NCBI RefSeq assembly: GCF_014205255.1
Contig: NZ_JACHNE010000001.1
Span: 2,108,001-2,172,000 of the forward strand
Origin: Streptomyces caelestis
Lineage (GTDB): Bacteria > Actinomycetota > Actinomycetes > Streptomycetales > Streptomycetaceae
DNA length: 64,000 nt
Direction of reading: 5' to 3'
The notes below the pieces were generated by a model. The model saw only the letters and a list, made by a program, of their open reading frames with translations. It made no database searches and was not told where the DNA came from. The translations under genes and the position numbers were made by a program. This document shows, piece by piece, positions 39,863 to 48,011 of this stretch (its first letter is position 1; each line of letters starts with the position of its first letter).

Positions 39863-40421
39863 CCGTCCAACGCCGACCGCTCCAGTTTCGAAACCGAAGC
39901 AGGGGCGGTCGCGCATTCAGGCCCGTTCCGCGCTCGGGAGGGTCATGCCCCACGGACGGTGGCCTCCAGAGCACCGCACCGACGCTGGCAGCGGTGACCG
40001 CCATGATCAGGGGGACTGTTGCATGGGCTGCGGCCTGCCGGGCGGGTTCACCTGGCAGGCAGCGGAACCTCCCCCTTCTCCGCAATCCATCCCTTCGGCT
40101 CCCAGCCGTACTACGGGCCCGAAACACCCGCACGCAGCTGGAGGCCGCGCTCAAGCGGGCTGCGACCGCCGCTGTCACCGCACGGCCCTTGGCCTCCGGG
40201 CCGCCCCGGAGGAGAGCCCCGGGGCGGCCCGGAGGCCGAGGACGGTGAGGTGTTCCGGCAGAGGATCCGCGTGGCTGTGGACCGTGGACGACGCCCGCGC
40301 CCTGCGCCTCTCGCGCTGGCCGGGCTCCTGCCTGACGCGCCTGGCGGGCGATCCGGCGGAGGCGGTGCCCGGCGACCCGGCGGACGCGTCCCGGCGATCC
40401 AGTGGACGCCCCGTCGGCGAT
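39863..40421. other. 559-bp region with no recognisable gene
   Basis: Open frames occur on both strands but none has a good ribosome site together with recognisable protein sequence. It contains a long hairpin (40191-40237) and a short tandem repeat (40347-40430). It separates the MBL gene from the convergent DHA2 pump gene and may be remnant sequence at the edge of an inserted block. Confidence 0.5.
40191..40237. terminator. 19-bp perfect hairpin
   Basis: The arms 40191-40209 and 40219-40237 are exact inverted copies (starting GGCCTCCGGG) around a 9-base loop. It can end plus-strand transcription after the MBL gene or minus-strand transcription from the pump operon. Confidence 0.7.
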
Positions 40422-40430
40422 CTAGCGGGT
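40347..40430. repeat. Short degenerate tandem repeat, period 22-24
   Basis: Four copies beginning GGCGATCC, GGCGACCC, GGCGATCC and GGCGATCT start at 40347, 40371, 40393 and 40416. The last copy contains the stop codon of the DHA2 pump gene. Confidence 0.55.
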
Positions 40431-42053
40431 GGACCCGGTGTGCTCCCGCACAGTGGCCGCCTCGCTCGCCGTCGTCCCGGCCCCCGGCTCGGCGCTCTGC
40501 TTCGCGAACCCGCGCCAGCCCGGCAGGACCGCGAGGACGATCAGTGTTCCGGCGGCCATGATGATCCCGCCGATGAGGCTGGTCTGGGCGACTCCGTGGG
40601 CGAAGGCCTGGTGGACGGCGTCCACGGCGGCCTGGGCCTGCTGGGGCCCGGCGGAGGGATCCTGCGCGACCCGCTCCGCGACGGCCAGGCCGGCGCCGAC
40701 CGAGTCCTTGGCGGTCTCCATCGCCTCCGCCGGGAGCCGGTTGCCCACAAGGTCGGTTAGCTCGTCCCGGTAGGCCGTGCCCAGCAGCGAGCCCAGCACC
40801 GCGATGCCCAGCGCCCCGCCCAGCTCGAGCGCGGTGTCGTTGACCCCGCCGCCGACGCCCAGCTCGGACTCGGGGAAGGAGCCCATGATCGTGTCGGTCG
40901 CCGGGGAGATGGCCAGTCCGAGCGCGAGGCCCAGCGTCATCAGCGGCGCCAGGAAGTCCCCGTACGTCGACCCCTTGTCGATCTGGGTGAGCAGGAACAT
41001 GCCCGCCGTGCCGACGGCCATGCCGGTCACGGCCATCACCCTCACCCCCAGCTTCGGGGCGAGCACCCCGGTCACCGCGGACCCGAGGAACACCGCACCG
41101 CCCAGCGGCAGCAGCCGTACACCCGTGTCCAGGGCGCCGTAGCCGAGGACGAACTGCAGGAACTGCGTCGAGTAGTAGATCACGGCGAACATGCCGAAGA
41201 AGAAGAACATCACCGCGAGCATCGAGCCGGTGAAGGGCCGCAGCGCGAACTTTCGGACGTCCAGCATCGGGTGCGGGTGCCGCAGCTCCCAGGCGACGAA
41301 GGTGACCAGACCGACACCGGCGACCACGGCGGCGGTGACGGGGCCGGCGCCCCAGCCGGAGTGCGGGCCCTCGATGGCGGCGTAGATCAGGGAGCCGACC
41401 GTGACGATCGACAGCAGACCACCGACGTAGTCGATCCGGCCCATGCCCTCCGCCTTGGACGGCGGTACCAGGGCGAGCGCGCCGAACACGGCGAGGACGG
41501 CGATCGGCACGTTGATCAGGAAGGTCGAGCCCCAGGCGTGGTCCTCAAGCAGCCAGCCGGAGACCAGCGGGCCGACGGCTACCGCCACCCCGGAGGTCGC
41601 GGCCCAGGCGGTGATGGCCTTGGCCCGCTCGCTCCGGGGGAAGGTCGCGACCACCAGGGACAGCGTGGCCGGCATCACGACCGCGGCACCGACACCCATG
41701 ATCGCGCGGGCCACGATGACCAGTGAGGTCTCGTCGACCATGCTCCCCATCACCGAACCGCCGGCGAAGATCAGCAGACCCAGCACCAGCGCGCCGCGCC
41801 GGCTGTACTTGTCGCCGATCGCGCCCAGCACCAGCATCAGCGCCGCGTACGGAACGGTGTAGGAGTCGACGACCCACTGCAGATCACTGCTGCTCAGGCT
41901 CAGGTCGGTGGTCATGTCGGGGGCGGCGACGATCAGCGACGTGTTAGCCATCACCGTGATCAGCAGGCTCAGGCACAGCACGAGCAGCGCCCACCAGCGC
42001 CGCGCGTACGGCCCGGTCATCTTCTCCACGGGGGTATTTGCAAGGAAGGGCAT
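40422..42053 (-). CDS. MFS drug transporter, DHA2 family (14 helices)
   Basis: A 543-residue EmrB/QacA-type proton-driven exporter. N-terminal helices begin at WWALLVLCLSLLITVMANTSLIVAAPDM; motif A appears as GAIGDKYSRRGALV; the central region has the extra helix pair expected for 14-helix pumps. ATG 42053 follows CAGGAG with ideal spacing, so the much longer upstream reading is not used. It is downstream of the flavoprotein gene on the same strand and probably belongs to the TetR-controlled operon. It should export a toxic compound or a secondary metabolite; which one cannot be told. Confidence 0.93.
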   Translation of the reverse strand: MPFLANTPVEKMTGPYARRWWALLVLCLSLLITVMANTSLIVAAPDMTTDLSLSSSDLQWVVDSYTVPYAALMLVLGAIGDKYSRRGALVLGLLIFAGGSVMGSMVDETSLVIVARAIMGVGAAVVMPATLSLVVATFPRSERAKAITAWAATSGVAVAVGPLVSGWLLEDHAWGSTFLINVPIAVLAVFGALALVPPSKAEGMGRIDYVGGLLSIVTVGSLIYAAIEGPHSGWGAGPVTAAVVAGVGLVTFVAWELRHPHPMLDVRKFALRPFTGSMLAVMFFFFGMFAVIYYSTQFLQFVLGYGALDTGVRLLPLGGAVFLGSAVTGVLAPKLGVRVMAVTGMAVGTAGMFLLTQIDKGSTYGDFLAPLMTLGLALGLAISPATDTIMGSFPESELGVGGGVNDTALELGGALGIAVLGSLLGTAYRDELTDLVGNRLPAEAMETAKDSVGAGLAVAERVAQDPSAGPQQAQAAVDAVHQAFAHGVAQTSLIGGIIMAAGTLIVLAVLPGWRGFAKQSAEPGAGTTASEAATVREHTGSTR

Positions 42054-42147
42054 CAGTAGCTCCTGAGAGGGACGGGGCGGACGAGCGGAATCACTTAATT
42101 GCCCGTGAGGGGAGCGGGCGACGGGCTGAGATCTCAGGGCTTCGAGA

Positions 42148-43194
42148 TCATCCTGTGGCCCCTTTTGGGCTTCCCTCGGCGATCCCCTGGAGGGCCGCGT
42201 CGGTGTCCGCGGTGGCCAGCATCCTGTTGATGTCGGCGCCGGCCAGTGCGCCGGCCGCTGCGGAGGCCCCGACCTGGGCGACCAGATCGGTGGCGTTGCC
42301 GGCCACCCACACACCCGGCACCTCGGTGGTGCCGGCCGTGCCGGAGGCGAAACCACGGCCCATGTTCGGCAGGTCCTGCACCGGCAGGCCCAGACCTTCC
42401 AGGCCCTGGGTGCGGGCCTGCATCGGCGCGGCGACCGCGAGGACGCGGCGGGCCACGACCTGGCCGTCGGCCAGGCGCACCCCGGCGAGGGCACCGTCCT
42501 CGTCGTTGACGACCTCGGTGACCGGGGTGTCGATGACGCGGATGCCGCGGGCGGCGAAGCGGGCGCGGCTGTCCTCGTCCAGGTCGGTGCCGTGGGTGAA
42601 GTAGGTCAGGTCCTCGGTCAGCTGACGGAACAAAAACGCGTGGCCGATGGAGGCCGGGCCGGTGGCGAGGATGCCGATGGGCTCATCGCGCACCTCCCAG
42701 CCGTGGCAGTACGGGCAGTGCACCACACTGTGCCCCCAGTGCTCGGCGAGCCCGGGCACCTCCGGCAGCACATCCGTGAGGCCGGTGGCCACCAGGATGC
42801 GGCGGGCGGTGATGCTGCGGCCGTCGGCCAGGGTGACGGTGAACCGCAGGTCCCCATCCGCCGACGGGGCGGCGGACTCGGCCGAGACCACCTCGCCGAA
42901 CACGACGCGTCCGCCGTACTGGCGCACCTGCTCCCGGCCCCGTCGAAGGATCTCGGACGGCGGGGTGCCGTCCAAGGCGATGAAGCCGTGCACGGCCTCC
43001 GCGGGCGCGTTGCGCGGGGAGCCGCTGTCGATCACGACGACCGAGCGGCGGGAGCGGGCGAGGATCAGTGCACCGTTCAGCCCCGCGGCGCCCCCGCCGA
43101 TCACCACCGCGTCGACGGTCCCCTCGGCCAGTGCGTCGCTCGCGTACGGAGGAGTCGCCACAGCCATGGCCTCCTGCGTTTCCTTATCAGTCAT
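42148..43194 (-). CDS. FAD-dependent oxidoreductase, thioredoxin-reductase-like
   Basis: A 348-residue flavoprotein. The FAD site VIGGGAAGLNGALILARSRR begins near residue 32, a redox pair CPYC (VHCPYCHGWEVRDEP) is near residue 165, and the NAD(P)-binding half follows. The CxxC is placed as in thioredoxin reductases, but the short family resembles the HlmI/GliT dithiol oxidase group, which can form disulfides in secondary metabolites (possible alternative). ATG 43194 follows GAAGGG; ATG 43167 is another candidate. It stands between the TetR-controlled promoter and the pump, suggesting a detoxification or redox-linked resistance module. Confidence 0.88.
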   Translation of the reverse strand: MTDKETQEAMAVATPPYASDALAEGTVDAVVIGGGAAGLNGALILARSRRSVVVIDSGSPRNAPAEAVHGFIALDGTPPSEILRRGREQVRQYGGRVVFGEVVSAESAAPSADGDLRFTVTLADGRSITARRILVATGLTDVLPEVPGLAEHWGHSVVHCPYCHGWEVRDEPIGILATGPASIGHAFLFRQLTEDLTYFTHGTDLDEDSRARFAARGIRVIDTPVTEVVNDEDGALAGVRLADGQVVARRVLAVAAPMQARTQGLEGLGLPVQDLPNMGRGFASGTAGTTEVPGVWVAGNATDLVAQVGASAAAGALAGADINRMLATADTDAALQGIAEGSPKGATG

Positions 43195-43235
43195 GGTTCG
43201 GTCAACCCTTCGAGTTCTGGGTGGTTGGAGGGGGG

Positions 43236-43442
43236 TCAGCTGTTCAGAAAGCCGAGGATGTGGTCGGCGACCGTCTTGGGCTCTTGTGGAGAGTCCGGCC
43301 CCGGTTTGCTTGGGACGTTCGTGATGTACAGATCCAGTACGGCGATGAAACTCGCCGTCGCCAGGATCGCGAGGATCAGACCGTGCCTTGCCAGCCTGGA
43401 AGGCGTCGCAACGCCGGGCGGCGCGGAGGAGTTCAAAGGCAT
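43236..43442 (-). CDS. 68-residue membrane ORF, possibly a truncated MFS N-terminus
   Basis: ATG 43442 follows GAGGG. Residues 20-42 (LILAILATASFIAVLDLYITN) look like the first helix of a DHA2-type MFS pump. The C-terminal 25 residues (PKTVADHILGFLNS at the end) do not match any MFS sequence and look like the tail of a different protein. It may be a scar left by a deletion or a small membrane protein now expressed from the TetR-controlled promoter. It is the first frame of the operon. I cannot tell whether it is functional. Confidence 0.5.
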   Translation of the reverse strand: MPLNSSAPPGVATPSRLARHGLILAILATASFIAVLDLYITNVPSKPGPDSPQEPKTVADHILGFLNS

Positions 43443-43503
43443 GGGTTGCCCTCAATCGCGCCAGGCGTGCACGCAGCCTGTCCGGTGAGCTCAGGACCGT
43501 TAT

Positions 43504-43538
43504 GTACTGAACAGTCAGAAACCTAGGCGGTTCTGTAC
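43504..43538. promoter_or_regulatory. TetR-type operator candidate with two inverted half-sites
   Basis: GTACTGAAC (43504-43512) and GTTCTGTAC (43530-43538) are inverted copies at 8 of 9 positions. They flank the -10 box of the minus-strand promoter at 43520-43549. A bound repressor would block that promoter and probably also the tetR promoter. Confidence 0.65.
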
Positions 43539-43549
43539 TGGGTTGTCAA
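43520..43549 (-). promoter_or_regulatory. Promoter of the flavoprotein/pump operon
   Basis: On the minus strand TTGACA (43549-43544) and TAGGTT (43525-43520) are separated by 18 bases, a near-consensus housekeeping promoter for Streptomyces. One operator half-site lies in the spacer and the other just downstream of the -10 box. Confidence 0.7.
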
Positions 43550-43578
43550 ATACGTTGGGTCGGCTTTACCTTCGATGT

Positions 43579-44202
43579 ATGGCGAGACCACGAAGCTTCG
43601 ACCCCGACCACGTCCTCCATGCCGCCGAGCGGCAGTTCCGCACTTCGGGCTACAACGGCACGAGCGTCGACGACATCAGCGCCGCCACCGGCCTGGGCCG
43701 CGGCAGCCTCTACGCCGCGTTCGACGGCAAGCACGGCGTGCTGCTGCAGGCGATGGCCGGCTACTTCGCCCGGCTGGGGCAGTTTGCGCCGAAGGCGCTC
43801 GCCGGACCGGACGAGGGTGCCCTGGAACGACTGCACGCGTACTTGCTCCGCGCCGTCCACGGGGTGCCACTCGCCGCCGACGTACCCCCCGCCCCTGACC
43901 GGGCGGCGGCAGCCTGCTTCGCCGCCAAGATGGCCCTGGAGATCGGCGCCTCCGACTCCGAGGTGAAACGCCTGGCCAACGACTGCTTCTCCGTGCTCGC
44001 GACGGCGGTGGCCGAGTGTGTGCGAGCGGCGCAGCGCAACGGCGACATCGACCCCGACGCGGATCCCGACGACCTCGCGTACCTTCTGCTGACCATCATC
44101 CGCGGGACCGATGTCGTAGGCGCGTACGGCCACAGTCCCGCCCGCCTGACCTCGATTGCGGAGAGCGCGTTCGCCTTGCTGCCTCGCCCGCGCCACCGCT
44201 GA
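43579..44202 (+). CDS. TetR family transcriptional regulator
   Basis: A 207-residue regulator. The N-terminal TetR helix-turn-helix (GYNGTSVDDISAATGLGRGSLYAAFDGK) lies at about residues 25-50, and the C-terminal half is an all-helical ligand domain. ATG 43579 opens with ARPRSFDPDHVL, typical of this group. I see no good ribosome site before it, so the mRNA could be leaderless. It is divergent from the small ORF/flavoprotein/pump operon and should repress it through the operator at 43504-43538. Release by the exported compound is the usual logic (family knowledge). Confidence 0.92.
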   Translation: MARPRSFDPDHVLHAAERQFRTSGYNGTSVDDISAATGLGRGSLYAAFDGKHGVLLQAMAGYFARLGQFAPKALAGPDEGALERLHAYLLRAVHGVPLAADVPPAPDRAAAACFAAKMALEIGASDSEVKRLANDCFSVLATAVAECVRAAQRNGDIDPDADPDDLAYLLLTIIRGTDVVGAYGHSPARLTSIAESAFALLPRPRHR

Positions 44203-44319
44203 GAAGAGCACGGCCGGCCTCATTGCACAGGCATCTGATGCGGTCGGCCCACTTCGACGCCGCGGAGGCACGGCCCGTAGGTTTACGCGCCGCCGTGACC
44301 TCGTGTGTTGGCGCGTGCT
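44203..44319. other. Non-coding stretch between tetR and the MBL fragment
   Basis: No credible gene or hairpin was seen. It forms the right edge of the putative island. The stretch after the fragment (44512-44886) also holds no gene and must contain the promoter of the amino acid importer. Confidence 0.4.
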
Positions 44320-44511
44320 GTGGTGTTCCCCGGCGGTGTGGGCAACACCCATGAGGACCCCAAGGCGTTCGCCCGTCTCCTCCACGATGTGGAGACCAAG
44401 ATCTTCGACGTCCTGCCGGACGAGACATGGGTCTACCCGGGCCACGGCGACGACACGACGCTGGGCGCGGAACGCCCGCAGCTGCCGGAGTGGCACGCGC
44501 GCGGGTGGTGA
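44320..44511 (+). pseudogene. 3' fragment of an MBL-fold hydrolase gene
   Basis: The encoded 62 or so residues start FPGGVGNTHEDPKAFARLL and end FDVLPDETWVYPGHGDDTT...HARGW. They match the last third of the intact protein encoded at 39209-39862, but the metal-binding THxHxDH part is absent upstream. The DNA is about 80% identical to the intact 3' end by eye, so it is not a recent exact duplication. It is likely the stump of an original gene cut off when the block 39.9-44.2 kb was inserted. Confidence 0.8.
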
Positions 44512-44886
44512 GGGCCGCGCGGAGGGTGCGGGTGGTGAGGGCCGCCCGGGCGTGCGGATGGTGAGGACAGGCGCGGGGCGCACGCCTGCGGAGCGGTGGG
44601 CCTCGTACGCGCCCCGTGTGAATCATTCGCACACGCCGATGCCGCACGTACGCTCCCCCCGGATGTAGTTGCGCGGTCAACTGGTAAGAGCCCCGCGCAG
44701 GATGACGGCTCCTGGGCGGACGGGCCGCCGGTCTGTCGATCCCCGCCCTCGGCCGGCGGCCCCGGCGACCGCCGAACCCGGCGCGCGCCACGGAGTGTTC
44801 ACAAGAACGCAACACCCGCTCCCACGATGTGAGCACGTCCCGTCGTGACCTCGACAAACAGGACTGTCGACTGTCAATCTCGCGCC

Positions 44887-45765
44887 ATGCATCCTGCCCC
44901 GCGTGCCCTGCGCCGCGCTGCCGCCGCCGTCACCCTCGCCCTGCTCGCCACCGCCGTCGGCTGTGCACCGCAGCCGGAGGAGCCCGCGGCCGGCACGTCC
45001 TCGGCCGGAAACACGTGCGAGAAGGGCAAGTTGCCTACCCGGACCTCGGGCAGGCTGACGATCGCCACCGACGAACCCGCCTACGAGCCGTGGTTCAAGG
45101 ACGACGACCCCGCGAGTGGCAAGGGCTTCGAGTCGGCGGTCGCGTACGCCGTCGCCCGGCACCTCGGCTACGGCAAGGACAAGGTCGTCTGGCAGACCGT
45201 CCCGTTCAACAAGGCCTTCGCGCCCGGCGAGAAGACGTTCGACTTCGACATCAACCAGGTGTCCGTCAGCGACGAGCGCAAGAAGGCCGTGGACTTCTCG
45301 TCCGGCTACTACGACGTGCGCCAGGCCGTCGTCGCCCTGAAGGGCTCCAAGGCGGCGAAGGCGAAGAGCGTCGCGGACCTGAAGGACGTGAAGCTGGGCG
45401 CCCAGGTCGGCACCACCAGCCTCGACTACATCGACGACGTGGTGCGGCCCACGCGGGCGCCCGCCGTGTACGGCAAGAACGACCAGGCCAAGTCCGCGCT
45501 GAAGAACGGCCAGGTCGACGCCGTCGTCGTGGACCTGCCGACCGCCTTCTACATCACCGGGGCCGAGATCACGGACGCGACGATCGTCGGCCAGTTCGAG
45601 AACCAGGGCGGTACGCCGGAGCAGTTCGGTCTCGTGCTCGACAAGGGCAGCGCGCTCACCTCCTGCGTCTCGCGGGCCGTGGACGCGCTGCGCGAGGACG
45701 GCACGCTCGGGAGGATCGAGCAGCAGTGGCTGTCCGACGCCGTCGACGCGCCGGTGCTCAAATGA
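44887..45765 (+). CDS. Polar amino acid ABC transporter substrate-binding lipoprotein
   Basis: A 292-residue family 3 binding protein. A lipoprotein signal (ALRRAAAAVTLALLATAVGC) is followed by the SBP_bac_3 domain, with LTIATDEPAYEPWF, GFESAVAYAVARHLG, FDFDINQVSVSDERKKAVDFS and a C-terminal hinge. ATG 44887 has no clear ribosome site; GTG 44845 would add 14 residues before the signal peptide, so I prefer the shorter form. The stop overlaps the permease ATG. Binding proteins of this type take polar or acidic amino acids; the ligand is not shown. Confidence 0.92.
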   Translation: MHPAPRALRRAAAAVTLALLATAVGCAPQPEEPAAGTSSAGNTCEKGKLPTRTSGRLTIATDEPAYEPWFKDDDPASGKGFESAVAYAVARHLGYGKDKVVWQTVPFNKAFAPGEKTFDFDINQVSVSDERKKAVDFSSGYYDVRQAVVALKGSKAAKAKSVADLKDVKLGAQVGTTSLDYIDDVVRPTRAPAVYGKNDQAKSALKNGQVDAVVVDLPTAFYITGAEITDATIVGQFENQGGTPEQFGLVLDKGSALTSCVSRAVDALREDGTLGRIEQQWLSDAVDAPVLK

Positions 45766-46655
45766 CGGTGTACAAGGAGGAGCTCACCGAGGGCTCCGGC
45801 GAGCACGGTGGATATGTCCCGTCCCAGCGGCGCCTGGACCGTGAGCGCTACCAGCGCGCCCGCGCCCGGCGCGCCACGGCGATCGGCGCGCTTTCGACCC
45901 TCGTCACGGGAGCCGTCCTCTACCTGGTCGTCGTCAACGCCCCGGGCTGGCCGCGCACCAAGGAGACCTTCTTCGACTGGGAGTACGCGCGCGAGGCGTT
46001 CCCGAAGGTCCTCGAAGGGCTGTGGCTGAACGTCCGGCTGCTGCTGGTCTGCGGGGCCGCGGTACTCGTCCTCGGCATGCTGATCGCCGTGGCCCGTACG
46101 CTGCGCGGCCCGGTGTTCTTCCCCCTGCGCGTCCTGGCCGCCGCGTACACCGACTTCTTCCGGGGACTGCCGCTGATCATCAACCTGATGATCGTGGTTC
46201 TCGGCGTCCCGGCGCTGCGGCTCCAGGGGGTGACCGTCGACCCGGTGCTCCTCGGCGGCACCGCGCTCACCCTGACCTACTCGGCGTACGTCGCCGAGGT
46301 GTTCCGGGCCGGCATCGAGTCCGTGCACCCCTCGCAGCGCGCCGCGGCCCGCTCGCTCGGGCTCAGCAACCGGCAGGCGCTGCGATACGTGGTGCTGCCC
46401 CAGGCGGTGCGCCGCCAGGTGCCGCCACTGCTGAACGACCTGGTGTCGCTGCAGAAGGACACCGGGCTCGTCTCGATCGGGGGCGCGGTGGACGCCGTAC
46501 GGGCCGCCGACATCATCGCGGGGCGCAGCCTCAACTACACGCCGTACATCATCGCGGGGCTGGTCTTCGTCGCGCTGACCATCCCCATGACCCGCTTCAC
46601 GGACTGGGTGACGGCACGGATGGACCGCCGGCGGGCCCAGGGAGGAGTCACATGA
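45762..46655 (+). CDS. Polar amino acid ABC transporter permease (HisMQ family)
   Basis: A 297-residue inner-membrane permease. A cytosolic N-terminal tail of about 40 residues (with RRLDRERYQRARARRA) precedes five or six helices. The HisM/GltK motif FFRGLPLIINLMIV and the EAA-type loop SQRAAARSLGLSNRQALRYVVLPQA are present. A single permease gene implies a homodimer. The start overlaps the binding-protein stop and the stop overlaps the ATPase start (ATGA at 46652-46655), so the three genes are one operon. Confidence 0.94.
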   Translation: MTVYKEELTEGSGEHGGYVPSQRRLDRERYQRARARRATAIGALSTLVTGAVLYLVVVNAPGWPRTKETFFDWEYAREAFPKVLEGLWLNVRLLLVCGAAVLVLGMLIAVARTLRGPVFFPLRVLAAAYTDFFRGLPLIINLMIVVLGVPALRLQGVTVDPVLLGGTALTLTYSAYVAEVFRAGIESVHPSQRAAARSLGLSNRQALRYVVLPQAVRRQVPPLLNDLVSLQKDTGLVSIGGAVDAVRAADIIAGRSLNYTPYIIAGLVFVALTIPMTRFTDWVTARMDRRRAQGGVT

Positions 46656-47404
46656 GCGACGCGCCCGTGCTGCGCATGGAGGCCGTCCGCAAGTCCTTCG
46701 GCGGCTCGGTCGTCCTGCGGGACGTCGACCTTGAGGTCGCGCCGCACACGGTCACCGCGCTGATCGGCGCCTCCGGCTCCGGCAAGTCCACGCTGCTGCG
46801 GTGTGCGAACCTGCTGGAGGAGATCGACGACGGGGCGATCTGGCTGGACGGCGAGGAGATCACCGACCCGCGCGTCGACCAGGACGCCGTGCGCCGCCGG
46901 ATCGGCGTGGTCTTCCAGGCGTACAACCTGTTCCCGCACCTGACGGTCCTGGAGAACATCACGCTCGCGCCCCGCCGGGTGCACGGCGCGTCCCGCGCCG
47001 AGGCCGAGGCACGCGCGCGTGAACTGCTGGAGCGGCTCGGGCTGGGTGAGAAGGCGGGCGAGTACCCGGACCGGCTGAGCGGCGGCCAGCAGCAGCGGGC
47101 GGCGATCGTCCGCGCCCTTGCCGTACGTCCCCGGCTGCTGCTGCTCGACGAGATCACCGCCGCCCTCGATCCCGAGCTGGTGGGCGAGGTCCTCGCCGTC
47201 GTCCGCGACCTGAAGGACGAGGGCATGACCATGGTGCTGGCCACGCACGAGATGGGCTTCGCTCGGGAGGTCGCCGACCAGGTGTGTTTCCTGGAGGGCG
47301 GCGTGGTGCTGGAACGCGGCACCGCCGAGCAGGTCTTCGGGGAACCGCGGCAGGAGCGCACGCGGCGCTTTCTGCGGCGGATCGTGGAGGCGGGGCGGTT
47401 GTAG
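46652..47404 (+). CDS. Polar amino acid ABC transporter ATP-binding protein (GlnQ type)
   Basis: A 250-residue ATPase with Walker A GASGSGKST near residue 37, Q-loop VFQAYNLFPHLTVLENI, signature LSGGQQQRAAIVRAL and Walker B LLLLDEITAALDPEL, followed by THEMGFAREVAD. This is typical of HisP/GlnQ proteins. Third gene of the operon 44887-47404; aroQ follows in convergent orientation after 34 bases with no obvious hairpin. Confidence 0.95.
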   Translation: MSDAPVLRMEAVRKSFGGSVVLRDVDLEVAPHTVTALIGASGSGKSTLLRCANLLEEIDDGAIWLDGEEITDPRVDQDAVRRRIGVVFQAYNLFPHLTVLENITLAPRRVHGASRAEAEARARELLERLGLGEKAGEYPDRLSGGQQQRAAIVRALAVRPRLLLLDEITAALDPELVGEVLAVVRDLKDEGMTMVLATHEMGFAREVADQVCFLEGGVVLERGTAEQVFGEPRQERTRRFLRRIVEAGRL

Positions 47405-47438
47405 CGGGCGGTTGCAGGGGGGGCGGCTGTTGAAGGAG

Positions 47439-47912
47439 TCAGGCGTCGGCGTGTCCCGCCCCGGCCAGCGCCGCGACCCGTTCCACGCCGAACACGTACC
47501 CCTGCACCCCGCACCCCGCGATGACCCCGTCGGCGCGCAGCGAGACGTAGGAGTGGTGCCGGAACGACTCGCGCTTGTGGATGTTGGAGATGTGGACCTC
47601 CAACACGGGCATGCCGTCACACGTGTTGAGGGCGTCCAGGATGGCCACGGAGGTGTGCGAGTAGGCGCCCGGGTTGATCACGATGCCGCAGTGGTTCAGC
47701 CGCGCCTCGTGGATCCAGTCCACGAGCTCCCCCTCGTGGTTGGACTGGCGGAAGTCGACCGTGCCGCCGTGCGCGGCCGCCGCCTTGGCGCACAGAACCT
47801 CGACGTCGGCGAGGGTGTCGGAGCCGTAGATCTCCGGCTGGCGCTGGCCGAGCAGGTTCAGGTTGGGGCCGTTGAGGATCATGATCGGGGCGTTGGCCAG
47901 GGTGCGGGGCAC
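47439..47912 (-). CDS. aroQ: Type II 3-dehydroquinate dehydratase
   Basis: A 157-residue enzyme of the shikimate or quinate pathway that dehydrates 3-dehydroquinate. The catalytic signature [20 protein letters not shown] lies at residues 11-30, with the catalytic Tyr at its end, and the second site [13 protein letters not shown] and [16 protein letters not shown] segment follow. It forms dodecamers in Streptomyces (family knowledge). Start GTG 47912 is preceded by CCGGAGGAA. Confidence 0.96.
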   Translation of the reverse strand: MPRTLANAPIMILNGPNLNLLGQRQPEIYGSDTLADVEVLCAKAAAAHGGTVDFRQSNHEGELVDWIHEARLNHCGIVINPGAYSHTSVAILDALNTCDGMPVLEVHISNIHKRESFRHHSYVSLRADGVIAGCGVQGYVFGVERVAALAGAGHADA

Positions 47913-48011
47913 GGTTCCTCCGGTCCGTTCGGGTCGCGGCCCGTGGCGGACCGCTGCTCGACCCGGTTTATCACGGTGCGCCGACAGACGGCCGGGCCTT
48001 AGCCTCCCGCC

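Noticed and set aside
39863..40421. A gene in the MBL-pump gap
   Set aside because: Both strands have open frames but no ribosome site plus recognisable protein; hairpin and repeats dominate.
43504..43538. Insertion-sequence end repeat
   Set aside because: The short inverted arms fit a TetR operator around a promoter. No transposase or target duplication is seen.
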